Assembly: GCA_944472135.2 (NCBI GenBank)
Contig: OX235270.1
Coordinates: forward strand, 41,850,352-41,914,351
DNA length: 64,000 bases
Reading direction: 5' to 3'
From: Trichobilharzia regenti
Taxonomy: Eukaryota; Platyhelminthes; Trematoda; Strigeidida; Schistosomatidae
Shown in pieces: positions 63,035-64,000 of this stretch. Numbering within the stretch: position 1 is the first letter of the stretch; each line of letters begins with the position of its first letter. A program made the translations under genes and the position numbers. Below the pieces are notes generated by a model. The model had not been told where the DNA came from, ran no database searches, and was given only the letters and a program-made list of their open reading frames with translations.

Positions 63035-63148
63035 ACTGAGATTTTACAAATATAATTTTTTACAAATGTCTACTTCTCACTCGGAGCCCAAATATTTTAG
63101 AACTATTCTGTCAAATCTTGACGACAGTTCATTTGAAATGTTATCTAC

Positions 63149-64000
63149 CTTAATACTGACGTAAATAAGATGATCAGATGTCGTCTTTATCTGAGAAATA
63201 ACTTGACAATCAAAGTTAGTTGACTAAATCCACTTAAATATAATGGTTAATCGGTAGTTGTCAGTTTGGTAGACACGATCAATGCCTCCTTCTACAGTTA
63301 ATTATTTGCTTAACTTTTATACTTTAATAAATATATGAAGCATAAACATTATAGGGAAACCACTAGTTTACTGTTATGTAGACTCCTATATCCACCCACA
63401 TACAAGCACCTGAATATTCGGAATATGAAATTCTACAGCATCAATTTTATCATCAAATTGATTAATTTACTGGCTGTGTTCATTTATTTTCCTAGGGATG
63501 TCATAAATTTGTAGCTAATAAAATACATTTCAGGCACAATGCACTGTTCATTAGGCTTTGTTTGTTAGTGACGTAGTGAAGTAGAATAGTCAAGCAATAC
63601 AGTCATTACTTTATTCGATAGATCAATTAAGTTTTCCAGAATTGTTACTTCATGAACAGAAATTCAGCCCTATGGCAGTATATAGTTCCATATTAGTAGA
63701 TAAGTTTATCTGATATAGCATGCAGTTATATAGAATTATAAAAATGGCAGAACATTAAAGAATAATAATTTGTTGTTCATTTTGATATGAGTATGAGCAA
63801 TGAATTATGTTTTTACTTAATCATGTTGCATCGCTATGTGCTATACTAATTAAACTTACTTAACATGCTGTCAGTTGTCTGGTCACCAGAATGTGTAAAA
63901 TTAAGTACAAATTTACTACAGCCGATAACTATCTGAATTTATTGTAAATATCACCTATGTGGTTTGGAATGAAAAATCTGTAAAGGGCCATTGAGAAATG
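63149..64000 (-). other. unc80 intron continuing out of the window
   Basis: AT-rich sequence with no exon I could fit to the phase-0 start of exon 1, and no repeat I recognise. The upstream UNC80 exons must lie beyond 64000. Confidence 0.5.

Larger units (their letters stand above)
62011..63148. mobile_element. Penelope-like element 5 (PLE5) fragment with inverted, hammerhead-bearing ends
   Basis: Inverted arms of about 168 nt at 62224-62392 and 62902-63069, each with a hammerhead-like core. The interior minus strand gives text such as NFEYTSNHKILATNSLNRHE, resembling the C-terminal part of PLE endonucleases after the GIY-YIG core. A 15-bp direct repeat TGAAATGTTATCTAC at 62011-62025 and 63134-63148 may be the target-site duplication. 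A smaller inverted repeat (62055-62104 with 62181-62222) lies between the left copy of the direct repeat and the left arm. No RT was seen. Confidence 0.7.

Noticed and set aside
62952..63164. ORF overlapping the PLE5 right arm as a host exon
   Set aside because: Its first half is the inverted arm with the hammerhead-like core, and no splice sites or UNC80 similarity were found.

Overview
The window looks like a piece of a schistosome (blood fluke, Trematoda) nuclear genome. It is AT-rich, has one large intron-rich host gene, and is packed with the retroelement classes I associate with Schistosoma: RTE-type and CR1/jockey-type LINEs, Penelope-like elements (PLEs), an LTR element and tRNA-derived SINEs, some carrying hammerhead-ribozyme-like sequences of the Sm-alpha type. 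The species cannot be fixed from sequence alone. All family names are from reading and memory; no search was run.

Host gene. The minus strand from 61493 down to 6982 carries the 3' part of one gene. I assembled 20 exons by hand. Every one has GT/AG borders, and the reading frame passes through all 19 junctions to a TGA at 6982-6984. The joined CDS is 4,713 nt (1,570 aa plus stop). It matches the C-terminal part of UNC80, the large HEAT/ARM-like scaffold subunit of the NALCN sodium-leak channel complex. The 5' part of the gene lies beyond 64000. The introns hold nearly all the repeats.

Layout by region. 1-860: decayed CR1/jockey-type LINE (minus). 861-6981: sequence downstream of the gene, with a decayed RTE fragment and a tRNA-Gly-like relic. 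6982-10602: last three exons, with a tRNA-SINE relic. 10714-18183: a PLE with 1.33-kb inverted arms, into one arm of which a 3.75-kb RTE LINE has inserted. 19059-20700: two exons. 21665-22620: a solo-type LTR split by a second PLE fragment. 23175-23347: SINE with a CR1-type tail. 24241-40517: exons alternating with SINE and RTE pieces. 38424-39150 and 46868-47355: two copies of another RTE 3' end. 41250-42616: CR1-type LINE. 43150-44484: third PLE. 44954-45289: second LTR. 45655-55912: exons, hammerhead-type SINEs, and a fourth PLE (50770-52020). 56203-57645: RTE copy. 58923-61493: first two visible exons. 62011-63148: fifth PLE fragment.

Most interesting pattern: each of the five PLE loci carries a copy of its own 3' end or endonuclease region in inverted orientation at the 5' side, with arms from about 41 nt to 1.33 kb. 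Two of them carry hammerhead-like cores. Separately, one tRNA-like SINE head occurs with two different LINE-derived tails, and both presumed LINE partners are present in this window.
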